In this document: positions 22,933 through 31,560 of the stretch, one piece after another
Position numbering within the stretch: position 1 is the first letter of the stretch
Layout: each line of letters begins with the position of its first letter
NCBI RefSeq assembly: GCF_010093185.1
Contig: NZ_PDWL01000013.1
Coordinates: 48,440 to 112,439, forward strand
Length of the DNA: 64,000 bases
Direction of reading: 5' to 3'
From: Pseudoxanthomonas jiangsuensis
Lineage (GTDB): Bacteria > Pseudomonadota > Gammaproteobacteria > Xanthomonadales > Xanthomonadaceae
Program-made: the position numbers and the translations under genes
The notes under the pieces: model-generated
What the model was told of the DNA's origin: nothing
Seen by the model: only the letters and a program-made list of their open reading frames with translations
Databases searched by the model: none

Positions 22933-23323
22933 TTCATGCAGTCCTGGAATCGTTCCGCGGAAAGGCGCCGGCCGGGCGCGCCGCGGCGAGGCGGTCGGCC
23001 CGAGCGTGCGCCCGGCTCATGACAGGGATCTGAAATCCGGCCAGTGCGGACCGGTCCAGGCGGATGCGCCATCGGGGGATTCAGGCGGGACAGGCGCCTG
23101 CCGTGAACGCTGCGCCGCAGCGGGTACACGCCGTGCTGCGGACGAAGGAGGCGATGCGGATGGAACGAGGCAGGGCGACAGCGGACAACATGGTCTTTCC
23201 CCCGGTGCGGGCCCGGTACGCAGGGCCGTTTTGAGACGATTCTCAGGAGAGAACGCCATCGGCCACCGCTGCAGGACAGCGGCGTGATTCAGGGAAGTGA
23301 TGACCTCATGCCGATACGCGCTG
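22933..23323. other. Intergenic spacer with no recognised gene
   Basis: 391 bp between the start of the sigma-54 activator and the 3' end of the acetylesterase-cupin gene. No convincing open frame, RNA gene or repeat was seen. It must hold the activator promoter on the minus strand. The right end carries a stem CCGCTG/CAGCGG (about 23267-23283) and the hairpin ACGCGCT-GTC-AGCGCGT at 23316-23332, which spans the stop codon of the neighbouring minus-strand gene. Confidence 0.5.
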
Positions 23324-24469
23324 TCAGCGCGTGCTGGCGGGATAGGCGATCAGCAGCACCAGGTCCTCGTCGCCCTGCTGCTCGATCGCGTGGGTACTGC
23401 CGGGACGGGTGAGCATGGCGTGGCCGGCGGACACCTCGTGCACCTGGCCGTCGAGTACGTAGCGGCCCCGGCCCGAGAGCACGTAGTAGATCTCGTCCTT
23501 GTGGTGCTGGTGCAGGCCGATGCCCGCGCCCTTGTGCAGCACCCGCTTGCGCAGCACGAACCCCAGCCCGGGGGCGTCGGCGAACAGCGGGAAGGCCGTG
23601 GTCGTGCCGGCGCCGCCGTGCGGGCCGGGTTGCGGCCGGGCGAAGTCCGCCTCGTGCACCACCTGCGATGGATTGGCCTGCGCGGCTTGGTCGGCGCGCG
23701 CGCTGGCCGGTGCGCCGCAGTCGGTGTCGCGGACCACGTGCGCGGACAGCGACGGGTCCAGCGCCTTCCAGTCGCGCACCACCAGGCAGGCGACCAGGGT
23801 CGCGCCGGCGGCGCTGAAGTGGGTGTCGTCGGCCACGCCGCGTTCGGGCACGTGCGCGTAGTAGGCCTTGGAGGCCTCGTCGCCGAGGGCGCGGATCCAG
23901 TCGGTGCTGCTGGCGTTGAGGTCGATCAGCGCCACCCGCTCGCGCGCGGCCAGCGCCCGCACCGCGTCGGTGTAGCGGGCATGGGTGTCGAGCAGCGAGC
24001 CGAAGTCCCAGACCCGGCGGGTGACCGGGGTCACCAGGACCGGGGTGGCGCCGCGCTCGCGGGCCAGGGCGACGTAGCGCATCAGCCACTGCGGGTAGGC
24101 CTGCGCGGGCTCGTTGTAGCGGCGCGGGTCCTCGTACTTGGCATCGTTGTGGCCGAACTGGACCAGCAGCACGTCGCCCTTGCGCAGTTCGCGCGCGATC
24201 GGCTCCAGCCGGCCTTCCTCGATGAAGCTGCGCGCGCTGCGGCCGCCGGCGGCGTGGTTGCGGACCTCGAACGCGACCGGATCCAGGAAGCCCTGCAGCT
24301 GCTGGCCCCAGCCCTGGCGCGGCGCGCGTTCCGGGCCGTATTCGGCGGCGGTGGAGTCGCTGGCGACGAACACGCGTCGTGGCCCGGCTTCGGCGGCGAT
24401 GGCCGTGCCCGCGCACGCGAGCAGCAGGGCCAGGCCGAGCGGGCGGATGAAGGCGTGGATCAGGGACAT
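23324..24469 (-). CDS. Rhamnogalacturonan acetylesterase fused to a cupin domain
   Basis: 381 residues with a signal peptide (cleavage near AIAAEA). The first 260 residues are an SGNH/GDSL esterase: Ser in FVASDSTAAEYG, the Gly and Asn blocks, QFGHND, and the Asp-His pair in DDTHFSAAG. This domain removes acetyl groups from rhamnogalacturonan I. The last 100 residues are a cupin with HQHHKDEIYYVLSG (HxH-x3-E-x6-G) and PGSTH. Cupin fusion to this esterase is unusual; the cupin could bind sugar or act on the unsaturated uronate product as KdgF does. It lies last in the kduI-kduD operon. ATG 24469 has an aggagg site. Confidence 0.82.
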   Translation of the reverse strand: MSLIHAFIRPLGLALLLACAGTAIAAEAGPRRVFVASDSTAAEYGPERAPRQGWGQQLQGFLDPVAFEVRNHAAGGRSARSFIEEGRLEPIARELRKGDVLLVQFGHNDAKYEDPRRYNEPAQAYPQWLMRYVALARERGATPVLVTPVTRRVWDFGSLLDTHARYTDAVRALAARERVALIDLNASSTDWIRALGDEASKAYYAHVPERGVADDTHFSAAGATLVACLVVRDWKALDPSLSAHVVRDTDCGAPASARADQAAQANPSQVVHEADFARPQPGPHGGAGTTTAFPLFADAPGLGFVLRKRVLHKGAGIGLHQHHKDEIYYVLSGRGRYVLDGQVHEVSAGHAMLTRPGSTHAIEQQGDEDLVLLIAYPASTR

Positions 24470-24640
24470 GGGTCCTCCCTGGGGGGGCGAAGCACACAGC
24501 GGAGCGGCTCGGGTCCCAACCGCGGACGCGGAGAGAGTGCACGGGCGTGGCGGCGGCTTCGCCCGTGCGCGTCCGCAGCTGGAACCCTTGCCGGAACCTT
24601 TGCGCCGGCCGCGCATGGCGACCGGCGCGCGAAGCGTGGA

Positions 24641-25396
24641 TCAGCGCGCCAGCCAGCCGCCGTCGACCGGGATCACCGCGCCGTTGACGTAGTCCGAGGC
24701 ACGGCTGGCCAGGAACACCGCGGTGCCGCCCAGGTCCGCCGGCTCGCCCCAGCGCGCGGCCGGGATGCGGTCCAGGATCGCCTTGCTGCGGTCCTCGTCG
24801 GCGCGCAGCTGGGCGGTGTTGTCGGTGGCCATGTAGCCTGGGGCGATGGCGTTGATGTTCACGCCCTTGGCCGCCCACTCGTTGGCCAGCAGCCGGGTGA
24901 TGCCGGCGATGCCGCTCTTGGAGGCGGTGTACGACGGCACACGGATGCCGCCCTGGAACGACAGCATCGAGGCGATGTTGATGATCTTGCCGTGGCCCTG
25001 GGCGATGAAGTGCTTGCCGGCGGCCTGGGACATGAAGAACGCGGACTTGATGTTGACGTTCATGACGTCGTCCCAGTCCTTCTCGCTGAACTCGACCGCG
25101 TCGGCGCGGCGGATCAGGCCGGCGTTGTTGACCAGGATGTCCAGGCCGCCCAGGCCCTTGACCGTCTCTTCGACGATCCGAGACACCGGCTCGATGCTGA
25201 TCAGGTTGGCGTCGATGTTGAGGAAGCGGCGGCCCAGCGCCTTGACCTTCTCGCCGGTCTCTTCGGCCGGGACGATGCCGGCGGCGGCGATGTCGGCGCC
25301 GGCTTCGGCCAGCGCCAGCGCGATGCCCTGGCCCAGGCCGGTGTTGGCGCCGGTGACCAGCGCGACCTTGCCTTCCAGGCTGAACGGATTGCTCAT
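24641..25396 (-). CDS. kduD: 2-dehydro-3-deoxy-D-gluconate 5-dehydrogenase KduD
   Basis: 251 residues, a classical short-chain dehydrogenase. NAD-binding TGANTGLG near residue 14, the NNAG motif, the catalytic Ser in IASMLS and YTASK (Tyr-x3-Lys), and the C-terminal YVNGAVIPVDGGWLAR closing typical of KduD. It reduces 2,5-diketo-3-deoxygluconate to 2-keto-3-deoxygluconate, the step after KduI in the degradation of unsaturated uronates from pectin. It lies 80 bp after kduI in the same operon. Confidence 0.94.
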   Translation of the reverse strand: MSNPFSLEGKVALVTGANTGLGQGIALALAEAGADIAAAGIVPAEETGEKVKALGRRFLNIDANLISIEPVSRIVEETVKGLGGLDILVNNAGLIRRADAVEFSEKDWDDVMNVNIKSAFFMSQAAGKHFIAQGHGKIINIASMLSFQGGIRVPSYTASKSGIAGITRLLANEWAAKGVNINAIAPGYMATDNTAQLRADEDRSKAILDRIPAARWGEPADLGGTAVFLASRASDYVNGAVIPVDGGWLAR

Positions 25397-25476
25397 CGGA
25401 TGTTCCCCTTCCTGTGCGTGCGGGTTGCGTGCGGGTGGTGCGCGCCGCGCGGATCGGTGCGCGGCGCGCCGGTGCG

Positions 25477-26325
25477 TCACTTCAGCTGGCAGATGTCCAG
25501 CACGTTCATGTCGGTGTAGTCCAGGTTCTCGCCGCCCATCGCCCAGATGAAGGCGTAGTTGGACGTGCCCGAACCCATGTGGATCGACCACGGCGGCGAG
25601 ACCACCGCCTCGTCGTTCTGCATGACGATGTGGCGCTGCTGGTCCGGCTGGCCCATGAAGTGGTAGACGCGGTCGTTGCCGCCCAGGTCGAAGTAGAAGT
25701 ACACCTCGCTGCGGCGGTCGTGCAGGTGCGGCGGCATGGTGTTCCAGACGCTGCCCGGCTTGAGCACGGTCAGGCCCAGCAAAAGCTGCGAGGACTTGCA
25801 GGTGGCCGGGACGATGTACTGGTAGATGGTGCGCTCGTTGCTGGTCTCCAGCGCGCCGCGCTCCAGCGCCACCGCGTCCTTGATCGACAGCTGCTTGGTC
25901 TCGAAGCGCGCGTGCGCCGGGGTCGAGGTCAGGTAGAACTTGGCCGGGTTGGCGGCGTCGGCCGAGCTGAAGCTGACCTCCTCGCTGCCCATCGCCACGT
26001 ACAGGCCGTCCTTCGGTCCCAGGGTGTAGGCGGTGCCGTCCACGGTGACGGTGCCGGTGCCGGCGCCGACGTTGATCACGCCCAGCTCGCGGCGCTCCAG
26101 GAATGGCTTGCCGGCGGCCGAGGCCGGCTCGGTCTGCTTGGGCAGCGAGACGGTCTTGCCCACCGGGGCGGCGCCGCCGATCACGAAGCGCTCGTAATGG
26201 GTGTAGCTCAGCCGCACCTCGTCGGCGGCGAACAGCTCGCCGATCAGGTACAGGTCGCGCAGCTCGTCGTTGCTGGCGCCCTGCATGACGCCGGGGTGGG
26301 TCGCGTAATAGGTCTTCTGGTACAT
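25477..26325 (-). CDS. kduI: 5-keto-4-deoxyuronate isomerase KduI
   Basis: 282 residues. Cupin-type zinc isomerase that converts 5-keto-4-deoxyuronate (DKI) to 2,5-diketo-3-deoxygluconate. Metal-binding region [33 protein letters not shown] and the closing [11 protein letters not shown] are characteristic. ATG 26325 follows an aggag site. A LacI-type operator lies 77 bp upstream. It heads the operon kduI-kduD-acetylesterase-cupin. Confidence 0.95.
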   Translation of the reverse strand: MYQKTYYATHPGVMQGASNDELRDLYLIGELFAADEVRLSYTHYERFVIGGAAPVGKTVSLPKQTEPASAAGKPFLERRELGVINVGAGTGTVTVDGTAYTLGPKDGLYVAMGSEEVSFSSADAANPAKFYLTSTPAHARFETKQLSIKDAVALERGALETSNERTIYQYIVPATCKSSQLLLGLTVLKPGSVWNTMPPHLHDRRSEVYFYFDLGGNDRVYHFMGQPDQQRHIVMQNDEAVVSPPWSIHMGSGTSNYAFIWAMGGENLDYTDMNVLDICQLK

Positions 26326-26401
26326 CGCACGGCTCCTGGAGATCGGACAGGAACCCGGGAGGCCGGTTCCTGCATCCATTTCGGGGGCATTCTAGCGGAC
26401 G

Positions 26402-26418
26402 TGGTAACCGGTGTCATT
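26402..26418 (-). promoter_or_regulatory. Operator-like motif before the kduI operon
   Basis: Minus strand AATGACACCGGTTACCA, 77 bp from the kduI start. It is one of a set of close matches to ATGACACCGNTGGTCAT before pectin genes; the LacI-type regulator next door is the likely binder. Confidence 0.72.
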
Positions 26419-26491
26419 TTGCGTTGCGCCAATTCCGCGGCCGACCGACCCAGAGGCGTCGCGCAGGAATGGAGACAGCCGGGTGCCGGGC

Positions 26492-27550
26492 CTACGCCGG
26501 CGGCTGGCAGGAGTCGCGCACGATCAGGTGCGGGCGCACGCTGGCCATCGGCAGCGGGGTGTTGTCGGTGCGGATCAGGGTGGTGGCGGCGATCCGGCCG
26601 GTGTCGCGGGTATGGCGCCGGACCGAGGTCAGCGACGGCCACAGGCGCGAGGCCAGGGGGCTGTCGTCGTAGCCGATCACCGACAGGTCGCGCGGGATGC
26701 TGACCCCGGCGCGCATCGCCACCTTGTACACGCCGGCGGCCATTTCGTCGTTGCCGCAGAAGATCGCGGTCGGGCGCTTCTTGCCGGCCAGCAGCTTCTC
26801 GGCGGCGGCCACGCCGGACTCGAAGGTGTAGCTGGCCTCGATGATCCGCGCCTTGGGGATCTCCACCCCGCGGCGGGCCAGGGCGTCGACGAAGCCCTCG
26901 GTGCGCTCGATCGCCGAGCGGTAGGCCAGCGGGCCGGTGATCAGGGCGATGTCGCGGTGGCCCAGGGTCAGCAGGTAGTCGGCGGCCTCGGCCGCGCCGT
27001 CGCGGTCGTGGGTGACGATCATGCGGCCGTCGTGGTCCTCGAAGCCGACCGGGACGATCCGGGTGTAGCGGCAGCTCATCTCGGCTAGCATATCGGCCAG
27101 GTTCTGGTCCTCGGAGGCGCGCGGGATCAGCATCACCCCGTGCAGCTTCTGCTGCTGGACGAAGCGGCGCACGCCGTCGATGTAGCCGGGGCTGCGGGTG
27201 TCGCAGGGGTGCACCACCAGCTCGAACCCGGACTCGCGCAAAGCGTCCAGGGCGCCGTACTGCATGTCGACGATGTACTGCGCGGTGGGGTTGTCGTAGA
27301 CCATGCCGATCAGGAACGAGCGGCGGAAGGCCAGCCCGCGCGCCAGCGGGTCGGGGGTGTAGCCGACCTCGCGCATCAGCGTCTCGACCTTCTCACGGGT
27401 GTCCTTACGCACCAGCGGCGAGTGGTTGATGATCCGGGAGACGGTCTTCTTCGAGACCCCGGCCAGGCGGGCGATGTCGTTGATCGTCGCGGCCTTGCCC
27501 GGGGCGCCGGGCCGGGCGGCCGATTCTGCGGAGGTCTTGCGCGCGGACAT
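26492..27550 (-). CDS. LacI-family transcriptional regulator of the pectin locus
   Basis: 352 residues. N-terminal helix-turn-helix and hinge (TINDIARLAGVSKKTVSRIIN, with the hinge-binding Leu region), then a periplasmic-binding-protein-like effector domain (GYDDSPLASRLWPSLTSVRR near the C-terminus). The regulators of this class bind 16-18 bp palindromes with a central CG, which matches the ATGACACCG motif repeated across the locus. The effector is probably a uronate intermediate such as KDG or a pectin product, by analogy with other LacI pectin regulators. It lies between kduI and the TRAP transporter genes, transcribed in the same direction. Confidence 0.88.
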   Translation of the reverse strand: MSARKTSAESAARPGAPGKAATINDIARLAGVSKKTVSRIINHSPLVRKDTREKVETLMREVGYTPDPLARGLAFRRSFLIGMVYDNPTAQYIVDMQYGALDALRESGFELVVHPCDTRSPGYIDGVRRFVQQQKLHGVMLIPRASEDQNLADMLAEMSCRYTRIVPVGFEDHDGRMIVTHDRDGAAEAADYLLTLGHRDIALITGPLAYRSAIERTEGFVDALARRGVEIPKARIIEASYTFESGVAAAEKLLAGKKRPTAIFCGNDEMAAGVYKVAMRAGVSIPRDLSVIGYDDSPLASRLWPSLTSVRRHTRDTGRIAATTLIRTDNTPLPMASVRPHLIVRDSCQPPA

Positions 27551-27642
27551 GGTCGGGTTCACGGGGATATCGAGGGATTCTAGCCGGAGCGGCGCCCGGC
27601 GGGCGGCCGGGCGCGGGAGGCAAGGGGCCGGATGCCGGATGC

Positions 27643-27701
27643 GCCGGCCCGGGTACGGGCCGGCGGAGACGGCCCGCGCCCCGGTTGCCGGGGACGCGGG
27701 C
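27643..27701. terminator. Two hairpins between dctM and the LacI gene
   Basis: GCCGGCCCG-GGTA-CGGGCCGGC (27643-27664) and the larger GCCCGCG...CGCGGGC stem (27672-27701, TTG loop with an internal mismatch). Both lie just after the dctM stop on the minus strand. They lack T-tracts but probably end or stabilise the TRAP operon transcript. Confidence 0.5.
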
Positions 27702-27708
27702 GCAGCGA

Positions 27709-28995
27709 TCAGCCGCCGCGCAGCACCGCCGGCAGCCACAGCGACAGCTGCGGGAAGAACGCCACCACCAGCAGCACGCCCAGCCCGGCCAGCCAGAACG
27801 GCCAGATCGTGCGCATGCTCTGGCCGACGGTGATCTTGCCGATCGCGGTGCCGATGAACAGCACCGAGCCCACCGGCGGGGTCACCAGGCCCAGGCCGCC
27901 GGTCAGCACCAGGACCAGGCCGAAGTGGATCGGGTCGATCCCGTAGGCGCGGGCCACCGGCAGGAAGATCGGGGTGCAGATCAGGATCATCGGCGCCAGG
28001 TCCATGAAGGTGCCCAGCAAAAGCAGCATGACCACGATCATCAGCAGCACCATGTACTTGCTGTGCGCGAACGACTGCAGGAACTCCACCGCCGCGGTCG
28101 GCACCTGCAGGTAGGCCAGCAGCCAGCCGAACACCGCCGCGGTGGCGATCACGAACAGGATCACGCCGGTGCTGCGCGCGGCATGGGTCACCGTCTCCAT
28201 GAACTCGCGCAGGCGCAGCTGGCGGTACAGGACCACGGTGACCAGCAGGGCGTAGACCACGGCGATGGCGGCCGACTCCACCGCGGTGAAGATGCCGGCG
28301 CGGATGCCGAAGAAGATCAGGCTCACCAGACCCAGGCCCGGCAGGGCCGAGACCAGGCGCACGGCCACCGCGCGCCAGCCCGGGAAGGCTTCCACCCCGT
28401 AACCGCGCCTGCGCGCCACCACGTAGCCGGTGACCATGAGCACCACCGTCATCAGCAGCGCCGGCACGATGCCCGCGGCGAACAGGTCGGCGATCGACAG
28501 GCCACCGCCGGCCGCGGCCGAGAACAGGATCAGGTTGTGCGAAGGCGGCACCAGCAAGGCCACCAAGGCGGCCGTGATGCTGACGTTGACCGCGAAGTCG
28601 CGGTCGTAGCCGCGCTTGACCATCTGCGGGATCATCGTGCCGCCGACCGCCGAGACGTCGGCGATCGCCGAGCCGGACACGCCGCCGAAGAACAGCGAGG
28701 ACAGGATCGAGACCTGGCCCAGGCCGCCGCGCAGGCGCCCGACCAGCGAGGCGGCCAGCGCGATCAGGCGCTCGGAGATGCCGCCGCGCATCATGATCTC
28801 GCCGGCGAAGATGAACAGCGGGATCGCGATCAGCGAGGCCGAGCCGGTGCCGGCCGAGATCTGTTGGACCATCACCACCGAGGGCAGGTCCAGGTACAGC
28901 AGGGTGACCAGCGAGGCCGCGGCCAGGGCGAAGGCGACCGGCACGCCGATCACCAGCAGCAGGGCGAACACCAGGAACAGCAGGGCCATGGCCAT
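27709..28995 (-). CDS. dctM: TRAP transporter large permease (DctM type)
   Basis: 428 residues with about 12 membrane helices. Motifs: GVSGSAIADVSAVGGTMIPQM, ALLVPPSHNLILFSAAAGG, and the C-terminal DPIHFGLVLVLTGGLGLVTPPVG. It is the secondary-transport subunit of a tripartite ATP-independent transporter driven by a sodium or proton gradient. The first ATG overlaps the dctQ stop by one base (TGATG). A uronate substrate is inferred from the locus. Confidence 0.93.
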   Translation of the reverse strand: MAMALLFLVFALLLVIGVPVAFALAAASLVTLLYLDLPSVVMVQQISAGTGSASLIAIPLFIFAGEIMMRGGISERLIALAASLVGRLRGGLGQVSILSSLFFGGVSGSAIADVSAVGGTMIPQMVKRGYDRDFAVNVSITAALVALLVPPSHNLILFSAAAGGGLSIADLFAAGIVPALLMTVVLMVTGYVVARRRGYGVEAFPGWRAVAVRLVSALPGLGLVSLIFFGIRAGIFTAVESAAIAVVYALLVTVVLYRQLRLREFMETVTHAARSTGVILFVIATAAVFGWLLAYLQVPTAAVEFLQSFAHSKYMVLLMIVVMLLLLGTFMDLAPMILICTPIFLPVARAYGIDPIHFGLVLVLTGGLGLVTPPVGSVLFIGTAIGKITVGQSMRTIWPFWLAGLGVLLVVAFFPQLSLWLPAVLRGG

Positions 28996-29534
28996 CAGAG
29001 GTCTCCTTCCTGCGGGGCCGGCTGGGTATCGGCGACGGGGGCGTGGGTCAGGGCGAGGAACGCGCGGTTGAGCGCGAACAGCACCATCAGCGCGCCGCCC
29101 ACCGCCAGCGGCAGGTAGTTGATGCTCTGCGGCAGCTCGGCGCCGGCCGCCTTGATGTGCAGGCCGTCCATCAGCAGCACCGCGCCCCAGTAGGCCAGGA
29201 ACGCGCCGATCGCGGCGATCACCAGCGGCACCGCCACGTCCAGCAGCCGGCGCACGCCCGGCTTGACGTGGTCGTGCAGCAGGAAGAAGCCGAAGTGGCG
29301 GTTGGTGTGCACGCCGGCGGCCGCGCCCAGGCCCATCGCCGTGGCCAGCAGCAGCAGGGTCACCGGCTCGGTCCAGCTGGGCGAATCGTTGATCACGTAG
29401 CGGGCGAACACCTGCCAGCCCTGCACCACCACCAGCCCGAGCAGGGCGGCGACGGCGGTGCCGATGGCGAGGTTGGCGACCAGGCCCAGCGCGCGCTGGG
29501 CGCCGCCGGCCGGGGAAGAGGTCGTGTCGGACAT
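28995..29534 (-). CDS. dctQ: TRAP transporter small permease (DctQ type)
   Basis: 179 residues with four membrane helices. The DctQ signature is seen in VFARYVINDSPSWTEPVTLLLLATAMGLGAA. It partners DctM in the inner membrane. It sits between dctP and dctM and overlaps dctM by one base. Confidence 0.92.
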   Translation of the reverse strand: MSDTTSSPAGGAQRALGLVANLAIGTAVAALLGLVVVQGWQVFARYVINDSPSWTEPVTLLLLATAMGLGAAAGVHTNRHFGFFLLHDHVKPGVRRLLDVAVPLVIAAIGAFLAYWGAVLLMDGLHIKAAGAELPQSINYLPLAVGGALMVLFALNRAFLALTHAPVADTQPAPQEGDL

Positions 29535-29551
29535 CGCGGGATTCCGTTGGG

Positions 29552-30571
29552 TCAGGCGAAGTCGCGGATGCGACGGTAGAGGGCTTCGATCGTCGGCTGG
29601 CGCAGGTACTCATCGCGCAGGGGCTCGGCGGCCTTGCGGAACGCGGCCATGTCGACCTCGTTGGCCCGGATGCCGTACTCCAGCACCGCCTTGCGCGCCT
29701 GGCCTTCCGACTCGTCCCAGTGCCGGCGCATCACCGCCACCGATTCGCGCGCGGTCTCCAGCAGCAGCTGGCGGTCGGCCGGGGCCAGCGAATCGAAGGT
29801 GCGGCGCGAGACCAGCAGGATGTCCGGCGCGTACGAGTGCTCGCTCTGCGACCAGTAGCGCGCGGCCTCGAAATGGCGGCTGGAGTGGAAGCTGCGCATG
29901 TTGTTCTCGGCGCCGTCGATCATGTGCGTCTCCATCCCGGAGAACGTGTCGCCCAGCGACATCGGCGTCGGGTTGGCGCCGAGCAGGCGCAGCAGGCGCA
30001 GGAACATGTCCGAGGAGGCCACGCGCAGCTTCAGGCCGTGCAGGTCCTTCGGCGCCACGATCGGGTGCTTGGTGTTGTAGAAGCAGCGCGCGCCGCTGTC
30101 GTACACCGCCAGGCCGACCAGGTCGCGGGCTTCGAACCCGGCCAGCACCGCCTCGGCCACGCCGCCGTCCAGGGCGCGGCGCATGTGCGCCACCGAGTCG
30201 AACACGTACGGCAGGCACAGCGCCTGGGTCAGCGGGAAGGCGTTGTTCAGCGCGCCGGAGTAGACCCGGGTGATGTCGATCGCGCCGAAGCGGGCCATGT
30301 CGATCGCCTCGGCCTCGCGGCCGAGCTGGCCGGAGTGGTACAGGCGGATGTCCAGGCGGCCGCCGGTGCGTTCGCGCAGGGTCTGGCCGATCCAGCGCAC
30401 CGCCTCCACCGTCGGGTAGTTGGAGACGTGCACGTCGCTGGCGGTGAGCAGGCGAGCGCCGGCCGTCTCGCCGGTGCCGGCGGCGAAGGCGCGCGAGGCG
30501 GCCGCCAGCGGCAGGGCGCAGGCGGCCTGGCCGGCGGCCAGCAGCAGGCGGCGACGGCTGAGCGTGGTCAT
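29552..30571 (-). CDS. dctP: TRAP transporter substrate-binding protein (DctP type)
   Basis: 339 residues. N-terminal twin-arginine-like signal (SRRRLLLAAG, cleavage near AFAAG). DctP features: QLGREAEAIDMARFGAIDI, GLKLRVASSDMFLRLLRLLGANPTPM (with the ligand-carboxylate Arg) and GMETHMIDGAENNM. It delivers a periplasmic organic acid to DctQM. Related binding proteins carry glucuronate or galacturonate. Its ATG overlaps the upstream hydratase stop (ATGA). Confidence 0.92.
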   Translation of the reverse strand: MTTLSRRRLLLAAGQAACALPLAAASRAFAAGTGETAGARLLTASDVHVSNYPTVEAVRWIGQTLRERTGGRLDIRLYHSGQLGREAEAIDMARFGAIDITRVYSGALNNAFPLTQALCLPYVFDSVAHMRRALDGGVAEAVLAGFEARDLVGLAVYDSGARCFYNTKHPIVAPKDLHGLKLRVASSDMFLRLLRLLGANPTPMSLGDTFSGMETHMIDGAENNMRSFHSSRHFEAARYWSQSEHSYAPDILLVSRRTFDSLAPADRQLLLETARESVAVMRRHWDESEGQARKAVLEYGIRANEVDMAAFRKAAEPLRDEYLRQPTIEALYRRIRDFA

Positions 30572-31410
30572 GCGGTATCCCCCGGGGCGGCGGCCGTGGC
30601 CAGCACCTCCAGGGTGCCGTGGCCTTCGAACACCACGGTACCGCGCTGGCCGACGGCGATATCGTGGATACCGGTGGCATTGCCGGTGGCGATCAGCTCG
30701 CCCTTGCGCAGGGGACGGCCGCGCCGGGCCGAGCGCGACAGGGCGAAGGCGAAGGCGGTACGCAGCCCGCCCGGCAGGCGCTGGGCGCCGCCGCGGCCGA
30801 CGCTGGCGCCGTCGATGAAGGTCTCGGCGGTCAGCGTCGCCTCGTCGCGGGCGGCCCAGCCGGGGATCTGCGCGCCCAGCAGCAGGCCGTTGTTGTTGCC
30901 GAAGTCCGACACCACCACCCGCGGGCCGAGCTCGTTGATCGTCGCCAGCGGACTGCTGGCCACTTCCAGGCCGATGAACAGGGTGGCCGGCAAGGCGGCG
31001 GCCTCTTCCGGCGTCCAGTCCAGCTTGTCCGCCGGCGCGTCGGCGTCCAGGCGCATCACGTACTCGGCCTCGATCGCGCCGAAACCGCCGGCGAACACGG
31101 GGATCGGGGCGATGTCACCGGTGGCATTCCAGAGGTTGCGGGCGAAGATCGGGCCCAGCAGGCGGTCGTCGCCGGAGGCGTCGCGGCGCTCGGCGGCGAT
31201 GTAGCCGACCTTCCAGCCGACTACCCGGTCGGGCCAGCGGTCGATGGCCACGTCCTGGACCTGGTAGGCGGCGACCAGGTCGGCAGGGATCTCGCCCGGG
31301 AAGCCCGGCAGCGATTCGCCGCGGCCGCGCGCCGCGGTGAAGCGTTCCGCGATCGCGACCAGCTCCGGCGGTGCCGACGCTACATTCCGTTTGACGATGT
31401 CCGTGCTCAA
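30568..31410 (-). CDS. 2-keto-4-pentenoate hydratase / fumarylacetoacetase-like protein
   Basis: 280 residues, from a TTG at 31410 that follows a GGAGG site; no ATG or GTG exists nearby in frame. Family motifs are GWKVGYIAA, the acidic metal ligands in IEAEYVM, and VVSDFGNNNGLLLG with RTGNATGIHDI at the end. MhpD/FAH-type enzymes hydrate or cleave keto acids. Its place at the head of a TRAP operon within a pectin locus suggests an action on a keto-deoxy sugar acid, but the substrate is not known. A candidate operator lies 70 bp upstream. Confidence 0.75.
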   Translation of the reverse strand: MSTDIVKRNVASAPPELVAIAERFTAARGRGESLPGFPGEIPADLVAAYQVQDVAIDRWPDRVVGWKVGYIAAERRDASGDDRLLGPIFARNLWNATGDIAPIPVFAGGFGAIEAEYVMRLDADAPADKLDWTPEEAAALPATLFIGLEVASSPLATINELGPRVVVSDFGNNNGLLLGAQIPGWAARDEATLTAETFIDGASVGRGGAQRLPGGLRTAFAFALSRSARRGRPLRKGELIATGNATGIHDIAVGQRGTVVFEGHGTLEVLATAAAPGDTA

Positions 31411-31479
31411 GGCGCCTCCGAGGTGCGATGCGTTGTCGTGTGCTGCACCGCCCGATGGCGGCGCTGGGGAAACGGTATA

Positions 31480-31496
31480 TGGTAAACCGGTGTCAT
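31480..31496. promoter_or_regulatory. Operator-like motif between divergent pectin units
   Basis: Minus strand ATGACACCGGTTTACCA, between the TRAP operon (start 31410, minus) and the esterase genes (start 31561, plus). It could govern both directions. Confidence 0.68.
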
Positions 31497-31560
31497 CTGG
31501 CAATGTGCACTGCGGCAAAAGGCACTGCGTGCCGCGCCGCGGCATCACGGGAGAGGGCGA

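Noticed and set aside
23017..23259. 80-codon minus-strand frame in the spacer before the sigma-54 activator.
   Set aside because: Pro/Ser/Arg-rich shadow-like sequence, no good ribosome site, no motif.
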